A DNA stretch of 64,000 nt from Pseudorhizobium pelagicum (GCA_000722615.1 JOKI01000005.1:62001-126000); one strand, 5' to 3'; counted from the stretch's first letter, positions 44,946 through 54,379 are shown. Notes: a model not told the origin generated them from the sequence alone. Made by a program: numbers and translations.

Positions 44946-45929
44946 TTAGTCGGCGTATTCGCCGGCAGCCTCGATCACCGGCTTCCAGCGGGCGATCTCG
45001 CCTTCGAGCTTCGCCTTGAGGGCCTCCGGAGTGGCGTCAGTCTCTGGCGACGGCTCCGTGCCGAGTTCGGCAAAACGGGCCGCCACGTTCGGATCGACGA
45101 GCGCCAGCTTCAGCGATTCCGACAGGCGGCTGACGGCTTCTGCCGGCGTGCCCTTCGGAGCATAGATGCCGTGCCAGATGCCGACCTGGAAGTCCGACAG
45201 GCCGCCTTCGGCAGCCGTCGGCACGTCCTTGAGGACATCCAGCCGCTCGGGCGAGGTCACGGCATAGGCCTTGATCGTGCCGCCCTGGATCTGCTTGGTG
45301 GTGTTCGTCGTCTGGTCGCACATGATGTCGACCTGGCCGCCGAGAAGATCGGTCATGGCCGGACCTGTGCCCTTGTAGGGGACCGTGACGAGAGGTGTCT
45401 CGAGGGCGCTCATGAACAGCATGCCGCACAGATGCGAGGCAGCGCCGATGCCGGCGTTGGCAACGGTGACGGTATCTTTGTTGGCCTTGGCGTATTCGAT
45501 AAGGCCCTGCAGGTCTGTCGGCTCGAGATCCTTGCGCGCGACGATGGTCATCGGCACTTCGGTGACGAGGCCGACATATTCGAAGGCGTTCAGCGTGTCG
45601 TAGGGCAGCTTGCGGTAGAGCGTGGCGCTGGTCGCCATGCCGATATGGTGCAGGAGCACGGTATAGCCGTCGGCCTCTGCATTGGCCACGCGTCCAGCGC
45701 CGAGAGTACCGCCGGCACCGCCGACGTTCTCGATGATGACCTGCTGGCCGAGGTCCTTGGACATGGCTTCCGCGACCAGACGGGCAACGGTGTCGGTCGG
45801 ACCGCCGGCAGCGAACGGCACGACCATGGTGATCGTGCGGTCCGGATAGGTCTGCGCGCCGGCAGCGACGGACATGAGAGAGGCAGCCGCAAGCGCGGTA
45901 GCGCCAATGATGGCGTTCAGGGTTTTCAT
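44946..45929 (-). CDS. tctC: Tripartite tricarboxylate transporter, periplasmic binding protein TctC
   Basis: A 327-residue precursor with a signal peptide (ATALAAASLMSVAAGAQ). The mature protein begins YPDRTITMVVPFAAGGPTDT, the TctC/Bug-family signature, and shows VENVGGAGG-type and YKGTGPAMTDLLGGQVD motifs. ATG 45929 follows a perfect GGAGGAG. The ligand is an organic acid of unknown identity. Expression is probably controlled by the adjacent two-component system. Confidence 0.95.
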   Translation of the reverse strand: MKTLNAIIGATALAAASLMSVAAGAQTYPDRTITMVVPFAAGGPTDTVARLVAEAMSKDLGQQVIIENVGGAGGTLGAGRVANAEADGYTVLLHHIGMATSATLYRKLPYDTLNAFEYVGLVTEVPMTIVARKDLEPTDLQGLIEYAKANKDTVTVANAGIGAASHLCGMLFMSALETPLVTVPYKGTGPAMTDLLGGQVDIMCDQTTNTTKQIQGGTIKAYAVTSPERLDVLKDVPTAAEGGLSDFQVGIWHGIYAPKGTPAEAVSRLSESLKLALVDPNVAARFAELGTEPSPETDATPEALKAKLEGEIARWKPVIEAAGEYAD

Positions 45930-46089
45930 GGAACTCCTCCAGGATGAAAATCTCTTTGAGCCGGCGCAAGCTCCTCCAGCGCCAGCCTGCCGCAGATTGA
46001 TGTCCGAAGGTCGAGAGTCGCAATCTTCCACCCGCTGCCGAAGGGCCTATTATCGTTTGTCGCGCCGCAACATGGGTGGAAAGGGAAAC

Positions 46090-46144
46090 AACCGGGCCGA
46101 TTGATGGGTGGAAATCCACCCATCACTGTTGATAACCGGGCCGA
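46090..46144. promoter_or_regulatory. Symmetrical site upstream of tctC, candidate binding site of the response regulator
   Basis: A perfect inverted repeat GATGGGTGGA-AA-TCCACCCATC (46103-46124) framed by two direct copies of AACCGGGCCGA (46090-46100 and 46134-46144). Extra TGGGTGGAAA half sites occur at about 46073 and, inverted, at 46028. It lies between the regulator stop and tctC, where an enhancer-type site is expected. Confidence 0.5.
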
Positions 46145-46146
46145 AG

Positions 46147-47517
46147 CTACAGGTCGCGATCCTCGTCCAGGATCTGATCCGGCCCGAGGATGCGTCGATC
46201 CAGCCCGTATTTCTGCATCTTCTCGTAGAGCGTCTTCCGGGAGATGCCGAGCGCTTCATAGACCGGTCGCAGCGCGCCGCCATGCGCCGCGATCGCACTG
46301 GCGAGGATGTTCTTTTCGAATGCGGCGACCTTTTCGGCCAGGCGACCGTTGACGTCGCGCCCAGCCCCCGCGTCGACCGTCGCGGCCTCGAGCCCCAGAA
46401 CCAGCCGGTCGGCGGCATTGCGCATTTCCCGGACATTCCCCGGCCACTCCCTCTGCGCAACGGACGAGATCACGTCCGGCGGCACCTCCATATCGTCGCG
46501 GCCGAAGCGCGCGGCAGCCTCCCGCACCAGGTGGAGGAAGAGGATCGGGATGTCCGCCCGGCGCTGCTCGAGCGACGGGACATGGATGGTCGCGACGTTG
46601 AGTCGATAGAGCAGGTCGGCGCGGAAACGGCCCGCCGCCACCTCCGCCTCCAGGTCCACCTTGCTGGTGGCGATGAAGCGCACGTCGAGCGGCACCAGCT
46701 CGTTGGAACCGAGCCGGGTGATCACCCTCTCCTGCAGCACCCGTAGGAACTTCGCCTGCAGGTCGAAGGGCAGCGAGCCGATCTCGTCGAGCAGGATCGT
46801 GCCGCCGCGACCATGCTCGAACTTGCCGAAGCGTGCCCGGATCGCTCCGGGGAAGGCACCTGCCTCGTGGCCGAACAGCTCGCTTTCGATCAGGTTTTCG
46901 GGCAGTGCTGCGCAGTTGATCGCGATGAAGGGGCGGCTGGCGCGCGGACTGATGTCGTGGAGCGCCCGCGCCACCACCTCCTTGCCTGCCCCGGTGTCGC
47001 CGATGATCAGCGTATCCGCATCCGTCGCCCCGATGGCGCGGATCCGGTAACGCAGGTCGACCATGATCTGGGTCCGGCCCGGCAGCCGCGCCTCCAGATC
47101 GTCGCGCTTGCCGGCAACGGCGCGCAGCCGGCGGTTCTCGAGCACCAGGCCCCGGCGATCGAGGGCACGGCGGATCACGCCCGCCAGGTGCTGCGGCGTG
47201 AATGGCTTCTCCAGGAAATCATAGGCGCCTTCGCGCATCGCCTTGACGGCCAGCTGCACGTCGCCGTGCCCGGTCACCAGGATCACCGGGATTTCAGGAT
47301 CGAGCTCCCGGATCCGATGCAGGAGCGTCATGCCGTCGATCCCCGGCATGCGGATGTCGGTGACCACGACGCCGTCGAAGCTGAAGCCGATCAGTTCCAG
47401 CACCGGGTCGGCGGTGGGGAATGTCTGCACCGACAGGCCGAACAGCTCGAGCGCCTGCGCCGTCGACCGGCGCAATTCCTCTTCGTCATCGACCAGCAGA
47501 ACCCTCTGGTCTGTCAT
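46147..47517 (-). CDS. Sigma-54-type response regulator (DctD/NtrC class) with altered GAFTGA loop
   Basis: 456 residues. Receiver (1-120) with Asp 54 in VVTDIRMPG and Lys in FLEKPF; AAA+ domain with Walker A GDTGAGKE and Walker B GGTILLDEIGS; C-terminal Fis-type HTH (ALRPVYEALGISRKTLYEKM). The sigma-54 contact loop reads GAFPGA where nearly all family members have GAFTGA. It overlaps the kinase gene by 4 bp. It probably activates the tctCBA operon, which lies directly downstream on the same strand. Confidence 0.92.
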   Translation of the reverse strand: MTDQRVLLVDDEEELRRSTAQALELFGLSVQTFPTADPVLELIGFSFDGVVVTDIRMPGIDGMTLLHRIRELDPEIPVILVTGHGDVQLAVKAMREGAYDFLEKPFTPQHLAGVIRRALDRRGLVLENRRLRAVAGKRDDLEARLPGRTQIMVDLRYRIRAIGATDADTLIIGDTGAGKEVVARALHDISPRASRPFIAINCAALPENLIESELFGHEAGAFPGAIRARFGKFEHGRGGTILLDEIGSLPFDLQAKFLRVLQERVITRLGSNELVPLDVRFIATSKVDLEAEVAAGRFRADLLYRLNVATIHVPSLEQRRADIPILFLHLVREAAARFGRDDMEVPPDVISSVAQREWPGNVREMRNAADRLVLGLEAATVDAGAGRDVNGRLAEKVAAFEKNILASAIAAHGGALRPVYEALGISRKTLYEKMQKYGLDRRILGPDQILDEDRDL

Positions 47518-49340
47518 TCCGCTGCCTCGAGCGCGTTTTCGCTGGCGGCATCGAGTTCGATCCGGAACACCGCCCCGCCCTCGGCGGCGTTACAGACCGT
47601 CAGGCTGCCGCCAAAATCCTTGACGATGTTGTAGGAGATGGAAAGTCCGAGGCCGAGCCCCTTACCGACGCCCTTCGTGGTGAAGAACGGGTCGAAGATC
47701 CTCTCCCGTATCGCGGCGGCGACGCCCGGTCCGTGGTCGCGAACCAGGACAACGACCCTGCCGGCTTCCGCCATGGCAGTGAGGCTGATCTGCCGGTTCT
47801 CCAGCCCCTCCACGGCATCTGCTGCATTGGTGATGATGTTGACCAGCACCTGCTGCAGCCGGACTGCCCCTGCCCTGACCTGCGGAAGCTCCGTCCCAAG
47901 CGTCACCGTCAGTTCCGCATCCGCCGCTTTCAGCCGGGCGTCCACGATCTCCAGCGTGTCCCGCACCACCTCGTCCAGAGAGACGGCACCGAGCTTCTCC
48001 TTCGGCTTGCGGGCGAAATTGCGCAGATGGCGGCTGATCGACGCCATCCTGTCGATCAAGGCCGAGATCCGCCGCACATTGTCGCTCGCCTCGTCGATGC
48101 GTCCGCGCGCGATCAGGACTGCGGCACTTTCCGCATAGGTCTTGGCGGCCGCCAGCGGCTGGTTGAACTCGTGCGAAAGCGCCGCCGACATCTGCCCCAG
48201 GCCCGCAAGCTTGCCGGCCTGGATCAGATCCGCCTGCGTCTGTCGCAGGCGTTTCTCGGTCAGGCGGCGCTCGGCGATTTCCTTCTCGATCCGGCTGTTG
48301 ACCCGGGCGAGATCGGCTGTGCGCTCTTCCACCCGTCGTTCCAGTTCTTCCTTGGCCTCCGCCTGCATCTGCATCCGCTCGTTGAGGCTGGCGCGTCGCT
48401 GCAGGATGATCGCCAGGAAAAGTCCGGCCAGGCACAGAAACAACAGGATGGCGATGATCGTGGTCTTCGCTTGCGCGCGCACGGTGCCGGTATCGATCAG
48501 CACGTTGACGGTCCAGCCGGCATCCGCCATCTGCGCCGACGCGACGAGGTATTCCCGGTCCGTCGTCCCGTCCGAGATCGTCATGCTGTCGTGGCCGGCA
48601 TAGGTGCCGCGCCTCACCGGCAGTTCGCGCAGCCAGGCGTCCGCATATCGGCGGGAAGCCTCCGTCCGCGCCAGGCGCTCCGGCGTCAGCGGCTCGATGG
48701 CGGAATACAGCCATTCCGGCGAGCCGGTCATGAAGATGATGCCTTCCGGATCGGAGACGAAGATACGGCTGTCGCCGCCGCTCCAGGAGCGCTCTATGGC
48801 GTCGATATCGACCTTGAAGACGATCACCCCGAGGATCTCGCCCCGGACCTCGATCGGCGAGCCGAAATAATAGCCTCGCTTCAGCGACGTCGTCCCCAGC
48901 GCATAGAAACGGGACTGCCGGCCCTGCGCAGCGTCCTGGAAATACGGACGATAGCTGAAGTTCTCGCCAACGAAACTCAGGGGACCGTCGTGATTGCTGG
49001 CAGCAACCGTATTGCCGTCCATGGTCATGACGTAGATGTCCGACGATGTCAGCAGCCCGTTGATGTCCTTCAGATAGGCATTCGCCACCGCCCGCAGGTG
49101 CTCGTCGCCGGGCCGCTGCACGAGCTCCTCGATGTTCTCCTGGTCGGCGATCAGTGCCGGCAGGGCTTCGTAACGCTTGAGATGCCCCTCCAGGGCCGCG
49201 ACGGCGAGCCGCAAGGTCGTCTGCGCCTGGGCCGCGGTTTCCTCAAGGTAGCTGCGGGATGCGATGGGTCCGCCGCCGAAGATGACGGACAGCACGACGG
49301 CAATGCAGACGATCGACGCGATCAGGACACGATGTGGCAA
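47514..49340 (-). CDS. Sensor histidine kinase, DctB-like
   Basis: 608 residues. TM1 (VLIASIVCIAVVLSVIFGGG), a double-PAS (dCache-like) periplasmic sensor (about 30-285; it has the SYRPYFQDA and GYYFGSPI motifs of DctB-type dicarboxylate sensors), TM2 (TTIIAILLFLCLAGLFLAII), a coiled coil, then the H-box GQMSAALSHEFNQPLAAAKT and a HATPase with GVGKGLGLGLS. TTG 49340 has GGGAGGAG 10 nt upstream. It likely senses an extracellular carboxylate and signals to the adjacent regulator. Confidence 0.92.
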   Translation of the reverse strand: MPHRVLIASIVCIAVVLSVIFGGGPIASRSYLEETAAQAQTTLRLAVAALEGHLKRYEALPALIADQENIEELVQRPGDEHLRAVANAYLKDINGLLTSSDIYVMTMDGNTVAASNHDGPLSFVGENFSYRPYFQDAAQGRQSRFYALGTTSLKRGYYFGSPIEVRGEILGVIVFKVDIDAIERSWSGGDSRIFVSDPEGIIFMTGSPEWLYSAIEPLTPERLARTEASRRYADAWLRELPVRRGTYAGHDSMTISDGTTDREYLVASAQMADAGWTVNVLIDTGTVRAQAKTTIIAILLFLCLAGLFLAIILQRRASLNERMQMQAEAKEELERRVEERTADLARVNSRIEKEIAERRLTEKRLRQTQADLIQAGKLAGLGQMSAALSHEFNQPLAAAKTYAESAAVLIARGRIDEASDNVRRISALIDRMASISRHLRNFARKPKEKLGAVSLDEVVRDTLEIVDARLKAADAELTVTLGTELPQVRAGAVRLQQVLVNIITNAADAVEGLENRQISLTAMAEAGRVVVLVRDHGPGVAAAIRERIFDPFFTTKGVGKGLGLGLSISYNIVKDFGGSLTVCNAAEGGAVFRIELDAASENALEAAE

Positions 49341-49520
49341 GTAGATCCGGCTCCTCCCAGCAAGATGCCCTGATCATACGGGCAGCCTGCGCCATTTGCT
49401 ACAGATTGTTGCCGATCTGAGGACCGCCCGGTACAGCCGGACAAGCTTCACTTGACTCCTGTCTGCAGCGTGATTGGATCAGGCACAGCATGCTCCCCTC
49501 ACGGCCGGAAAGGGCTCGCC

Positions 49521-49997
49521 ATGGTCTACCTCCTCGCACTTCTGATAGGCGTCGTTGCAGGCCTTCGCGCCATGACCGCCCCCGCGGCGGTCAGCTGGGC
49601 CGCCTATTCCGGCATTCTGGTTTTGGACGGCACCTGGCTGTCCTTCCTGGGCTCCATCTGGGCCGCGGTCATCCTCACCATTCTCGCCGTGGCCGAACTG
49701 GTCACCGACCAGCTGCCGTCGACACCGAGCCGGAAGGTTCCGCCGCAGTTTGCGACCCGCGTGGTCATGGGGGCTCTTTCCGGTGCAGCCATTGGCGTCG
49801 GTTTCGGCATGTGGGCCGGGGGTTTGGCAGCCGGTGCGATCGGTGCGGTTGCCGGCACCTACGGCGGCGCCGCCGTTCGCTCCGCGCTTGCGAAGGCGGT
49901 GGGGCGGGATACACCCGCTGCCTTGATCGAAGACGCGGTGGCGATCGTCGGCGCCTGGCTCATCCTCAATGCCGTCACAGTGGCGGCTGTGTCGTGA
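49521..49997 (+). CDS. DUF4126-type small membrane protein
   Basis: 158 residues, Gly/Ala-rich, with several membrane segments (LLALLIGVVAGLRAMTAPAA, SIWAAVILTILAVAELVTDQ, and AAIGVGFGMWAGGLAAGAIG). The LRAMTAPA and DQLPSTPSR motifs mark the DUF4126 family, whose function is unknown. Its stop overlaps the GTG of the following flavoprotein (GTGA), so the two are coupled. Confidence 0.8.
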   Translation: MVYLLALLIGVVAGLRAMTAPAAVSWAAYSGILVLDGTWLSFLGSIWAAVILTILAVAELVTDQLPSTPSRKVPPQFATRVVMGALSGAAIGVGFGMWAGGLAAGAIGAVAGTYGGAAVRSALAKAVGRDTPAALIEDAVAIVGAWLILNAVTVAAVS

Positions 49998-51367
49998 AGA
50001 CCTTCGACGCCATCATTATCGGGACCGGCCAGGCAGGCCCTCCACTCGCCGGGCGACTGGCGGCTGCGGGAAAGACCGTTGCCATCATCGAGCGCCACCA
50101 TGTCGGCGGCACCTGCGTCAACACCGGCTGCATGCCGACGAAGGCTCTGGTGGCGAGCGCCTATGCAGCGCATCTGGCCCGCCGCGTCGAGGACTACGGC
50201 CTCTCCTTTGAAGGTCCTCTGCAGGTCCAGATGGCGAAAGTCATGCAGCGCTCCCATCAGGTGACGCTCAATGCCCGCACCAACAACGAGAACTGGCTGG
50301 GCGGCATGGAGAATTGCACGCTGATCCGCGGCCACGCGCGCTTCGAGGGACCCGACAGTGTGAGGGTCGGCGACGAACTGCTGCAGGCCCCGCAGATCTT
50401 CATCAATGTCGGCGGACGGGCGGTGGTGCCCGATCTTCCGGGAATCGAGGACATCGACTACCTCACCAACAGCGGCATCATCATGCTCGACCGCGTGCCG
50501 CGCCATCTCGTGATCATTGGCGGCAGCTATATCGGGCTTGAATTTGCCCAGATGTACCGCCGCTTCGGGGCTGAGGTCACCATTGTCGAGCAGGGCGACC
50601 GGCTGATCCGCCGAGAAGATCCGGACATTTCTCATGCCATCCGCGAGATCCTGGAGAGCGAGGGCATCACTGTCCGCACCGGGGCCGAATGCATCCGCTT
50701 CCGCCGCCACGACGAGGGTGTGGCCGTCGCGCTGGAGTGCGGCGAAGGCGATCCGGAGATCATCGGGTCCGACGTTCTCCTGGCCACCGGCAGGCGCCCG
50801 AACACCGACGATCTCGGGCTGGAGACGGCAGGCGTGGAACTGGACGAGCGCGGCTATATCCAGGTTGACGACGGTCTCTCCACCACTGTCGACGGCATCT
50901 GGGCCCTTGGCGACTGCAACGGCAAGGGTGCCTTCACCCATACCGCCTACAACGATTTCGAGATCGTCGCCGCCAATCTGCTGGACGGCGAGAACCGCAA
51001 GGTCTCCGACCGCGTGCTCGGCTACGCCCTTTACATCGACCCACCACTCGGGCGGGTGGGGATGACGGAGGCTCAGGCGAAGACGGCGGGGCACAAGGTC
51101 CTGGTCGGCACCCGTCCGATGAGCCGCGTCGGGCGCGCTGTCGAAAAGGGCGAGACCCAGGGCTTCATGAAGATCATCGCCGATGCCGACAGCCGCCAGA
51201 TCCTGGGCGCAGCACTCCTCGGCACCGGCGGCGACGAGGCCATTCACGGCGTGCTCGACATGATGAACGCCGGCGCCACCGCCGATCAACTGCGCTGGGC
51301 CGTGCCGATCCATCCGACCGTCTCGGAACTGTGGCCGACCGTCATCCAGGCGATGGAGCCGGTTTGA
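49994..51367 (+). CDS. Pyridine nucleotide-disulfide oxidoreductase, mercuric reductase-like
   Basis: 457 residues. FAD site AIIIGTGQAGPPLAGRLAAA, redox disulfide GGTCVNTGCMPTK, NAD(P) site VIIGGSYIGLEFAQMYRRFG, second FAD motif GIWALGDCNGKGAFTHTAYN, and the dimer-interface HPTVSELWPT. It has no N-terminal metal-binding domain and lacks the C-terminal Cys pair of true MerA, so it is a MerA-like oxidoreductase of unknown substrate. The GTG start is set by overlap with DUF4126. Confidence 0.9.
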   Translation: MKTFDAIIIGTGQAGPPLAGRLAAAGKTVAIIERHHVGGTCVNTGCMPTKALVASAYAAHLARRVEDYGLSFEGPLQVQMAKVMQRSHQVTLNARTNNENWLGGMENCTLIRGHARFEGPDSVRVGDELLQAPQIFINVGGRAVVPDLPGIEDIDYLTNSGIIMLDRVPRHLVIIGGSYIGLEFAQMYRRFGAEVTIVEQGDRLIRREDPDISHAIREILESEGITVRTGAECIRFRRHDEGVAVALECGEGDPEIIGSDVLLATGRRPNTDDLGLETAGVELDERGYIQVDDGLSTTVDGIWALGDCNGKGAFTHTAYNDFEIVAANLLDGENRKVSDRVLGYALYIDPPLGRVGMTEAQAKTAGHKVLVGTRPMSRVGRAVEKGETQGFMKIIADADSRQILGAALLGTGGDEAIHGVLDMMNAGATADQLRWAVPIHPTVSELWPTVIQAMEPV

Positions 51368-51474
51368 CCGCCCGTTTACCGCCTTTGCCTCCGCCGTTTC
51401 GGCGCAGGGCGGGTTAACCGCTGCTGCACTCTCTGCGTTTAAGCTTGAGGGATTACAGGTCGGATCGGAAGAAC

Positions 51475-53448
51475 ATGTGCGGATTTGCGGGCTTCGTTGG
51501 AGAGGTTGACGTTCCGGATGGGCCGGAGCCTCTGCTGCAATCCATGGCGCAGGCCATTGCCCACCGCGGCCCCGATGGCCGAGGAACCTTCGCCGCACCA
51601 GGGGTGGGCCTTGCCCATGTACGCCTGTCGATCGTCGGCCTTGGCGACAGCCACCAGCCGATGGCAAGCGAGGACGGAGAGTTCGTCATTGCCTTCAACG
51701 GCGAAATCTTCAACTACGTGGAACTGCGCGAGGACCTGATTGCCCGCGGCTGCCGCTTCCGCACCGGCGGCGACACGGAGGTTCTTCTCCAGCTCTACGC
51801 GCACTATGGCGACGATTGCCTGTCGCGCCTGAACGGCGATTTCGCCTTTGCGATCTGGGATCGGCGGCAGGGCCGCATGCTGCTGGCCCGTGACCGCATG
51901 GGCGTGCGGCCGCTGTTCTATACCGAAAAACGCGGCGTCATCTATTTCGCCTCCGAGGTGAAGGCGCTTCTGGCCGTGCCAGGCATCGAGGCGGAACTGG
52001 ATCCCTTCTCTCTCGACCAGATCTTCACGCTCTGGGCGCCGATCGCGCCGCGCACAGCCTTCAAGAACATCTCCGAACTCGAACCTGGCACCTGCCTGAT
52101 CCTCGAGAACGGCAGCGCGAGGACATCATCATACTGGCGCCTCGACTATCCCGATCTCGCCGACCTGAGACCGGATCGAGACGAGGGCGAAGCCGAGGAG
52201 GAGCTGCGGGCGCTGCTGCTGGATGCGACCCGGCTGCGGATGCGTGCCGATGTCCCGGTCGGCTCCTACCTTTCGGGCGGGCTGGATTCATCGCTGATCG
52301 CTGCGCTCGCCGCGCCCATGGCACCCGATGGCCTCAACACGTTTTCCGTCACCTTCGAGAGTGCCGAGCACGACGAGAGCGCGTTCCAGCGACAGGTCGC
52401 GGAAAGCCTCGGCACCCATCACCGGTCAGTTGCCTGCCGACCCGAGGACATCGCCAACAGCTTTCCGGAGGTCATCCGCTTCACCGAGCGGCCGGTGCTG
52501 CGCACGGCGCCGGCACCCCTCTTCCAGCTCGCCGCGCTCGTGCGGCAATCCGGCATGAAGGTGGTGTTGACCGGAGAGGGCGCCGACGAGGTCTTTGCAG
52601 GCTACGACATCTTTCGGGAAGCGCGGGTCCGTCGCTTCTGCGCCCGCCAGCCGGGCTCGCGCATCCGTCCGCATCTGTTCCGCAAGCTCTATCCCTACCT
52701 GCCCGGCCTGAAGCAGCAGTCGACCGACTATCTGGCGGCCTTTTTCAGTGCCAACAAGGATGCGCTAGATGATCCGCTGTTCTCGCATCGGCCGCGCTTC
52801 CGCAGCACCGCGGCAGCCAAGATCTTTTACTCCGACGATCTGCGGTCGACGCTCCAGGGATACGATGCCGCAGAGGATCTTGCGTCCCGCCTGCCTTCCG
52901 AATTTGCGCGCTGGCATCCGCTCCACCAGGCACAGTACCTGGAGGCGCGCTTCCTCCTGCCGGGCTACATCCTGTCCAGCCAGGGGGATCGCATGGCCAT
53001 GGCGCATGGGGTCGAAGGCCGCTTCCCCTTCCTCGACCACCGGCTGGTGGAATTTGCCAACCGGCTTCATCCGGATGCGAAGCTGAAGGGGTTGAGCGAG
53101 AAGGATATCCTGCGGCGGGTTGCCAAAAATCTCCTGCCGGAGACCGTCGTGCGGCGGCCGAAGCAGCCCTACCGGGCGCCGGACAGCGGCTCGTTCTTTT
53201 CACCCGAGCCGGACTACGTCGCCAATATTCTCAGTCCGCAGGCAATCGCAGCCGGCGGGATTTTCGCCCCCGGGGCAGTCGCCAAGCTGCATCAGAAGTG
53301 CCGGACCAAAACCGTCAGCGGCTTCAGGGACAACGCCGCCTTCGTCGGCATATTGTCGACGCAGCTCTGGCTGCAGTCCTTCGCGAGCCCCCAGGCAATC
53401 GAGCCTGCGAGGCCCGACCATTTGCATCAGCCGTTGACGACTATGTGA
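51475..53448 (+). CDS. asnB: Asparagine synthetase (glutamine-hydrolysing) type protein
   Basis: 657 residues. Translation must begin at ATG 51475 because the next codon is Cys, the N-terminal nucleophile (MCGFAGFVGEV). The glutaminase domain includes AHRGPDGRG and FNGEIFNY. The synthetase domain has the PP-loop SYLSGGLDSSLIAALA and GEGADEVFAGYDIFREAR. Converts Asp to Asn using Gln and ATP, although many alphaproteobacterial paralogues act in secondary amide formation or polysaccharide modification. Transcribed alone. Confidence 0.92.
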   Translation: MCGFAGFVGEVDVPDGPEPLLQSMAQAIAHRGPDGRGTFAAPGVGLAHVRLSIVGLGDSHQPMASEDGEFVIAFNGEIFNYVELREDLIARGCRFRTGGDTEVLLQLYAHYGDDCLSRLNGDFAFAIWDRRQGRMLLARDRMGVRPLFYTEKRGVIYFASEVKALLAVPGIEAELDPFSLDQIFTLWAPIAPRTAFKNISELEPGTCLILENGSARTSSYWRLDYPDLADLRPDRDEGEAEEELRALLLDATRLRMRADVPVGSYLSGGLDSSLIAALAAPMAPDGLNTFSVTFESAEHDESAFQRQVAESLGTHHRSVACRPEDIANSFPEVIRFTERPVLRTAPAPLFQLAALVRQSGMKVVLTGEGADEVFAGYDIFREARVRRFCARQPGSRIRPHLFRKLYPYLPGLKQQSTDYLAAFFSANKDALDDPLFSHRPRFRSTAAAKIFYSDDLRSTLQGYDAAEDLASRLPSEFARWHPLHQAQYLEARFLLPGYILSSQGDRMAMAHGVEGRFPFLDHRLVEFANRLHPDAKLKGLSEKDILRRVAKNLLPETVVRRPKQPYRAPDSGSFFSPEPDYVANILSPQAIAAGGIFAPGAVAKLHQKCRTKTVSGFRDNAAFVGILSTQLWLQSFASPQAIEPARPDHLHQPLTTM

Positions 53449-53583
53449 GAGTTGGACGCATCTGCAGACGGAGAAGTAACGTCTCCGTGAGACTCGTGCC
53501 GAACATCCTGTCCCCTTCTTCGGCACGCTTGCACCCAGTGGCATTCGGCGTAGGGTGAACCCATCCTTTGGGATGAGCGTCGG

Positions 53584-53602
53584 GTTCTGCATGATGCAGA
53601 AC
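53584..53602. promoter_or_regulatory. Perfect inverted repeat upstream of a small gene
   Basis: GTTCTGCA-TGA-TGCAGAAC, 8-bp arms, 31 bp before the start of the 53633 gene. Possible operator; the protein that binds it is unknown. Confidence 0.35.
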
Positions 53603-53632
53603 ACCCCGGTTCCGGATTTACGGAGGCATGAC

Positions 53633-53845
53633 ATGACGCAGACCTCGCATTCCACTTTCGAGCCGCAGGAGCTCGCTCTCCTTCAGCGATGCTACGCGGG
53701 AGTCTCTATCCAGCGACGGCTCCTCGGAGACGCCGACGAAGCGAACCGGCTGGCGGCGCAGATCTTCCAGCTCTATCGCGACGGCGTACGCGACGAGACA
53801 GAGCTTCGTGCACGTCTGTCTGGGCGGATGCCTCAGGCGCACTGA
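53633..53845 (+). CDS. Small hypothetical protein
   Basis: 70 residues, helical (EPQELALLQRCYAGVSIQRR, then ANRLAAQIFQLYRDGVRDET). GGAGG lies 6 nt before ATG 53633. No characterised family recognised; short rhizobial proteins with a LAxxIFxLY motif are common. Convergent with the DUF892 gene. Confidence 0.65.
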   Translation: MTQTSHSTFEPQELALLQRCYAGVSIQRRLLGDADEANRLAAQIFQLYRDGVRDETELRARLSGRMPQAH

Positions 53846-53869
53846 GCGCCTGCCCGCGTCAAGTTCCGG

Positions 53870-54379
53870 TCAGCGTTTGGCCTGGAGTTCCCGTTCATCG
53901 CGCATGAGAAAGAGCCGCGTCGTATCGTCGAGGTTCTCTTCCAGCCATGAGGCCATGGCCACCTCGTCGGCCAGTATGTCTTCGAAGACAGCCTTCGCTT
54001 CCACCTCGCCAAGCTCGTCGGCAGCCGCGATGAGTACGCGGTAGGTGGCGATCTCCACGTGCTCGAAAGCGTAGGCGGCCATGGCCCCCTTCACGACCTC
54101 GTCGTGCGTCAGTGCACCGCCCAGCCCTTGCAAGGTCGCGCTCAACCGGCCCGTGACATCCTTCAAGATCGACGTGCGCCCGTTCGGCAGCTTGTCCAGC
54201 AGGGACTGGAGTGCCTGGACATGTCCCTTCGTTTCCGCAAGGTGCTCCTCTATCCGCGCCTTGAGCAGGGGATAGTTCTCGATGCGCCTGGCTTGCGCCG
54301 CCAGCATCGTCACCGCCTGCTCCTCGAGCCCATGAGCATCCCGGAGCCAGTTTGCAAAGTGGTCCTGCGTGTGTGCCAC
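53870..54379 (-). CDS. Ferritin-like DUF892 protein, second copy
   Basis: 169 residues. Four-helix ferritin-like pattern with HGLEEQAVTMLAAQARRIEN, HLAETKGHVQAL, AYAFEHVEIATYRVL and ILADEVAMASWLEENL, matching DUF892 and giving the expected set of Glu and His ligands. GTG 54379 has AAGGAGG 5 nt upstream; ATG 54382 and ATG 54397 are alternatives that would place this Shine-Dalgarno inside or too close. It differs from the 20915 copy in its polar C-terminus. Confidence 0.82.
   Translation of the reverse strand: MAHTQDHFANWLRDAHGLEEQAVTMLAAQARRIENYPLLKARIEEHLAETKGHVQALQSLLDKLPNGRTSILKDVTGRLSATLQGLGGALTHDEVVKGAMAAYAFEHVEIATYRVLIAAADELGEVEAKAVFEDILADEVAMASWLEENLDDTTRLFLMRDERELQAKR

Noticed and set aside
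45950..46060. A sigma-54 (-24/-12) promoter before tctC
   Set aside because: TGGCGC and TTGC occur but the GG-to-GC distance is 16, not 12; other pairs are also misspaced.
49994..51367. True mercuric reductase (MerA) and mercury resistance
   Set aside because: No N-terminal HMA domain, no C-terminal Cys pair, and no merR/merT/merP nearby; only the fold and redox disulfide match.
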